Positions 61,583 through 64,000 of a stretch of DNA of 64,000 nt are shown here, in pieces (the first letter of the stretch is position 1; each line of letters starts with the position of its first letter). Where the stretch lies: assembly GCF_030063415.1 (NCBI RefSeq), contig NZ_JASITA010000002.1, positions 340,217 to 404,216 on the forward strand, written 5' to 3'. The position numbers were made by a program, and so were the translations under genes. The notes under the pieces are model-generated. The model had not been told where the DNA came from and ran no database searches. It was given only the letters and a program-made list of their open reading frames with translations. Source of the stretch: Streptomyces sp. H27-C3. GTDB lineage: Bacteria; Actinomycetota; Actinomycetes; Streptomycetales; Streptomycetaceae.

Positions 61583-61597
61583 CTGACGCGCTGTCAG
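61583..61597. promoter_or_regulatory. Regulon palindrome, copy 7 (CTGACGCGCTGTCAG)
   Basis: CTGACG-CGC-tGTCAG, one mismatch, 27 bp upstream of the thiolase start at 61624. It and copy 6 sit between divergent genes. Confidence 0.65.
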
Positions 61598-61623
61598 CAG
61601 TCGTGACCATCGCGGAGGTGCCC

Positions 61624-62772
61624 ATGGCGACGCTCAAGGATGCGACAGCGATAGTCGGCACGGGGCAGACGCCCTTTGCCAAGCAACTCCCCGAGTCGGA
61701 GAAGACCTTGGCCTGCCGGGCCATCCTCGCCGCGCTCGCCGACGCCGGGATTGACCCCTCCGAGGTGGACGGGATGGCCTCGTACACGATGGAGGAAACC
61801 GACGAGGTCGAGATCGCCAAGTCCATCGGCGCCGGGGACATCACGTTCTTCTCCAAGGCCGGGTTCGGCGGCGGCGGCTCCTGCGCCACCGTCGCGCATC
61901 TCGCCGCGGCCATCACCACCGGCCAGGCGAGCGTGGGCGTGGCCTGGCGCTCACGCAAACGCGGATCGGGCCCGCGCCCATGGAAGAACACCGCCGTTCA
62001 GCTGCCCACCCCCGCCCAGTGGACCCGCCCCTTCGGCCTGCTGCGGCCCGCCGACGAGATCGGGATGCTGGCGCGCAGATACATGCACGAGTACGGCGCC
62101 ACCCGCGACCACCTCTTCAATGTCGCCCTGGCCTGCCGGAACCGCGCCAATCAGAACCCCGCCGCGATGATGTACGAGCGCCCGCTGACCCGCGAGATGT
62201 ACATGACGTCCCGCTGGATCAGCGACCCGCTCTGCCTCTTCGACAACTGTCTGGAGACCGACGGCGCGCTGGCCTGCGTCATCGTCTCCGCCGAGCGGGC
62301 CCGCGACTGCCGGCAGAAGCCGGTGTACGTGCACTCCGCCGCGCAGGGCCTGCCCGCCCAGCACCACGGGATGGTCAACTACTGGAACGACGACCCGCTG
62401 ACCGGCCCCTCCTGGGCCGCCGCCCGACAGCTCTGGAAACAGGCCGACTTCGGCCCCGACGACGTCGATGTCGCCCAGATATACGACGCCTTCACGCCCC
62501 TGATCCCGCTGTCCCTGGAGGGCTACGGCTTCTGCGGGCGTGGTGAGGGCGCCGCGTTCACCGAGGGCGGCGCGCTGGAGAGCGGCGGCCGGCTGCCGAT
62601 CAACACCGGGGGCGGGGGCCTGTCCGAGGCGTACGTGCACGGCTTCAACCTCATCACCGAGGGCGTCAGGCAACTGCGCGGCACCAGCACCGCGCAGGTC
62701 CCCGGCGCCGCCACCTGCCTGGTCACCGCGGGCGAGGGCGTGCCCACCTCCGCGATTCTGCTGAGGAGTTGA
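61624..62772 (+). CDS. Thiolase-like lipid-transfer-protein family enzyme
   Basis: 382 aa from the ATG at 61624 (GGAGG upstream). SCP2-type thiolase fold: DATAIVGTGQTPFAKQLPES, GGSCATVAHLAAAITTGQAS, YDAFTPLIPLSLEGYGFCGR and LPINTGGGGLSEAYVHG. Proteins of this type paired with a DUF35 partner act as acyl-CoA retro-aldolases in steroid side-chain catabolism (Ltp2/ChsH2), rather than as true thiolases. The next gene encodes that partner. Whether this enzyme is an aldolase or thiolase is inference. Confidence 0.9.
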   Translation: MATLKDATAIVGTGQTPFAKQLPESEKTLACRAILAALADAGIDPSEVDGMASYTMEETDEVEIAKSIGAGDITFFSKAGFGGGGSCATVAHLAAAITTGQASVGVAWRSRKRGSGPRPWKNTAVQLPTPAQWTRPFGLLRPADEIGMLARRYMHEYGATRDHLFNVALACRNRANQNPAAMMYERPLTREMYMTSRWISDPLCLFDNCLETDGALACVIVSAERARDCRQKPVYVHSAAQGLPAQHHGMVNYWNDDPLTGPSWAAARQLWKQADFGPDDVDVAQIYDAFTPLIPLSLEGYGFCGRGEGAAFTEGGALESGGRLPINTGGGGLSEAYVHGFNLITEGVRQLRGTSTAQVPGAATCLVTAGEGVPTSAILLRS

Positions 62773-62778
62773 GATGCG

Positions 62779-63234
62779 ATGAGCGACAGCCCCGCACCCC
62801 CCACCCTGCTGACCCCCGTCGTCGACGAGGACGGGGCGCCCTTCTGGGAGTACGCCGCCAGGGGCGAACTCCGCGTCCAGGCCTGCGCCTCGTGCGACAA
62901 GCTGCGCTTTCCGCCGCGCCCGTGCTGCCCGCACTGCCGGTCCTTCGACAGCGAGTGGCGCCTGATGAGCGGCAAGGGCCGGATCTGGTCGTACGTCCTC
63001 CCCCACCCACCCCTGCTCCCCGCGTACGCGGCGCAGGCCCCGTACAACGCGGTGGTCGTCGAGCTGACGGACGCCCCGCGCATCCGGCTCGTCGGGAACG
63101 TGGTCTCCGCACCCGGCGCGGCTCTCGACTCGGTCGATCCGGCGCGCCTGCGCATCGGCGCGAGGGTGCAGGTGACCTTCACGGATCCCGGTGACGGTGT
63201 GACGGTGCCGCGCTGGCTGCTGGAGCGGTCGTGA
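62779..63234 (+). CDS. Zn-ribbon/OB-fold (DUF35) partner protein
   Basis: 151 aa from the ATG at 62779 (GAGGAG upstream). A rubredoxin-like zinc ribbon at Cys36, Cys39, Cys50, Cys53 (CASC and CPHC) precedes an OB fold (GRIWSYVLPHPPLL, VVELTDAPRIRLVGNVV, RVQVTFTDPGDGVTVPRW). DUF35 proteins bind the thiolase-like subunit and help hold CoA substrates. It overlaps the next start by GTGA. Confidence 0.93.
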   Translation: MSDSPAPPTLLTPVVDEDGAPFWEYAARGELRVQACASCDKLRFPPRPCCPHCRSFDSEWRLMSGKGRIWSYVLPHPPLLPAYAAQAPYNAVVVELTDAPRIRLVGNVVSAPGAALDSVDPARLRIGARVQVTFTDPGDGVTVPRWLLERS

Positions 63235-64000
63235 GTATCAGGGTCGAGCGGGACAAGGAGAGCGGGGTCGCGGTCGTCACACTGGACCGCGAGGCGAAGC
63301 ACAACGCGATCGACTTGGCGGCGGCGGCCGAACTGGCTTGCGCCTGGCGGGAGTTCCGCTTCGACGAGAGCGTCCGGGCGGTGGTCGTGACGGGGGCCGG
63401 CTCGAAGGCGTTCTGCACGGGGATCGACCGGGGCGTGGAAGTCCCGCAGCCGCCTTCGCCGTACTCGATCGACGATCCGCTGATCTCCATCGGGCCAAAG
63501 GCGAACGACCTCTGGAAGCCGGTCATCGCGGCAGTGCGGGGAATGGCGTGCGGCGGGGCGTTCTATCTGCTGGGCGAGGCGGAGTTCGTGGTCGCCGCCG
63601 AAGACGCGACGTTCTTCGATCCGCATACGACGTACGGGATGGTCAGCGCGTACGAGGCGATCTACATGGCGCAGCGGATGCCGTTCGGGGAGGTCGCCCG
63701 GATGTCCCTGATGGGGACGGCGGAACGGCTCTCGGCACGACGGGCGCACGAGATCGGCCTGGTGTCCGAACTGACCCCGCCCGGCGAAGAAGTGGCGGCG
63801 GCGGTGCGCTCGGCCGAGGTGATCGCGTCCTGCCCGACCGGGGCGGTGCAGGGCACGGTACGCGCGGTCTGGGCGGCGAGTGAGGGCGCCCGGAGCGCGG
63901 CGTTGGCCCAGGCACCTCATCTGATCGCGCTCGGGAATCTGCCGCCGGGGGAACAGGCGGAGCTGTTCGGGGGGCGGGGTGGGGGGGTTCGGGTGCGGTA
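63231..64000 (+). CDS. Enoyl-CoA hydratase/isomerase family protein (runs to window edge)
   Basis: At least 256 codons from the GTG at 63231 (GTGA overlap with the DUF35 stop). Crotonase motifs: GVAVVTLDREAKHNAIDLAA, VVVTGAGSKAFCTGIDRGVE, PVIAAVRGMACGGAFYLLGE, FFDPHTTYGMV. The frame is open to the edge; the last two bases (ta) could begin a stop. Hydration of an enoyl-CoA just before a thiolase or aldolase step would make a short beta-oxidation-like chain with the ligase. A second Glu typical of hydratases is not clear here. Confidence 0.88.
   Translation, partial: MSIRVERDKESGVAVVTLDREAKHNAIDLAAAAELACAWREFRFDESVRAVVVTGAGSKAFCTGIDRGVEVPQPPSPYSIDDPLISIGPKANDLWKPVIAAVRGMACGGAFYLLGEAEFVVAAEDATFFDPHTTYGMVSAYEAIYMAQRMPFGEVARMSLMGTAERLSARRAHEIGLVSELTPPGEEVAAAVRSAEVIASCPTGAVQGTVRAVWAASEGARSAALAQAPHLIALGNLPPGEQAELFGGRGGGVRVR

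Noticed and set aside
27133..61597. Assigning the palindrome to KstR/KstR2 (cholesterol regulators)
   Set aside because: CTGACG-N3-CGTCAG does not match the KstR or KstR2 consensus as I know them; the regulator stays unnamed.

Overview
The window is a high-GC actinobacterial chromosome segment, almost certainly Streptomyces. Support comes from codon use (G/C at nearly every third position), frequent GTG and TTG starts, 4-base stop/start overlaps, and families typical of the genus: AfsR with its small partner AfsS, an XRE-DUF5753/DUF397 pair, GPP34, FbiC, HATPase-type regulators and a tetratricopeptide AfsR-like regulator. The grouping of dacA, GPP34, the XRE/DUF397 pair, fbiC and afsR/afsS matches what I recall of the S. 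coelicolor SCO4425-SCO4442 neighbourhood (memory, not checked). I see no prophage, complete IS element, CRISPR array, rRNA or tRNA.

Layout. 0-4 kb: a divergent DUF2182/DUF1326 pair, two decayed MerR regulators, a zinc-ribbon membrane protein and structured repeats. 4-12.2 kb: the most unusual block, five translationally coupled genes for a trypsin-like protease, a PknG-type Ser/Thr kinase with zinc ribbons and TPRs, a von Willebrand A protein, a four-TM GlnX-like membrane protein and a binding lipoprotein, with a divergent Trypco2 gene. It looks like a PknG/GlnX/GlnH-type sensing system with a protease and a vWA module added. 13.6-19 kb: a tandem sensory/HAMP membrane protein and a PgsB/PgsC-like ligase pair with an NlpC/P60 hydrolase (a poly-gamma-glutamate-like system without a visible PgsA). 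19-26 kb: GT39-like transferase, D,D-carboxypeptidase with a very long acidic cytoplasmic tail, GPP34, and the XRE/DUF397 pair.

26-45 kb: a dimeric-barrel protein and SDR, an ADP-ribosylglycohydrolase, a 1136-aa STAND-like ATPase with TPRs, a flotillin/NfeD pair, fbiC (cofactor F420), an F420-type LLM oxidoreductase, a PHP phosphoesterase, small regulators and an APC transporter. 45-64 kb: catabolic genes (ALDH, N-acyl-D-amino-acid deacylase, LLM oxidoreductases, SDR, amidohydrolase, acyl-CoA ligase, thiolase-like protein + DUF35, enoyl-CoA hydratase), interrupted by a deletion-fused HATPase/methyltransferase locus, a TPR regulator and afsR-afsS.

Seven copies of a 15-bp palindrome, CTGACG-N3-CGTCAG (two with one mismatch), lie in front of the genes at 26.2/27.2, 48.8, 50.1-50.9, 54.8, 59.9 and 61.6 kb. 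They tie these scattered genes into one predicted regulon whose regulator is not in the window. Three related structured repeats (3.7, 12.2 and 20.7 kb) share a core or arms. Several genes are decayed (MerR twice, a PCMT-type methyltransferase, two small proteins). Start sites are my choice from ribosome-binding sites and conservation; stops are firm.
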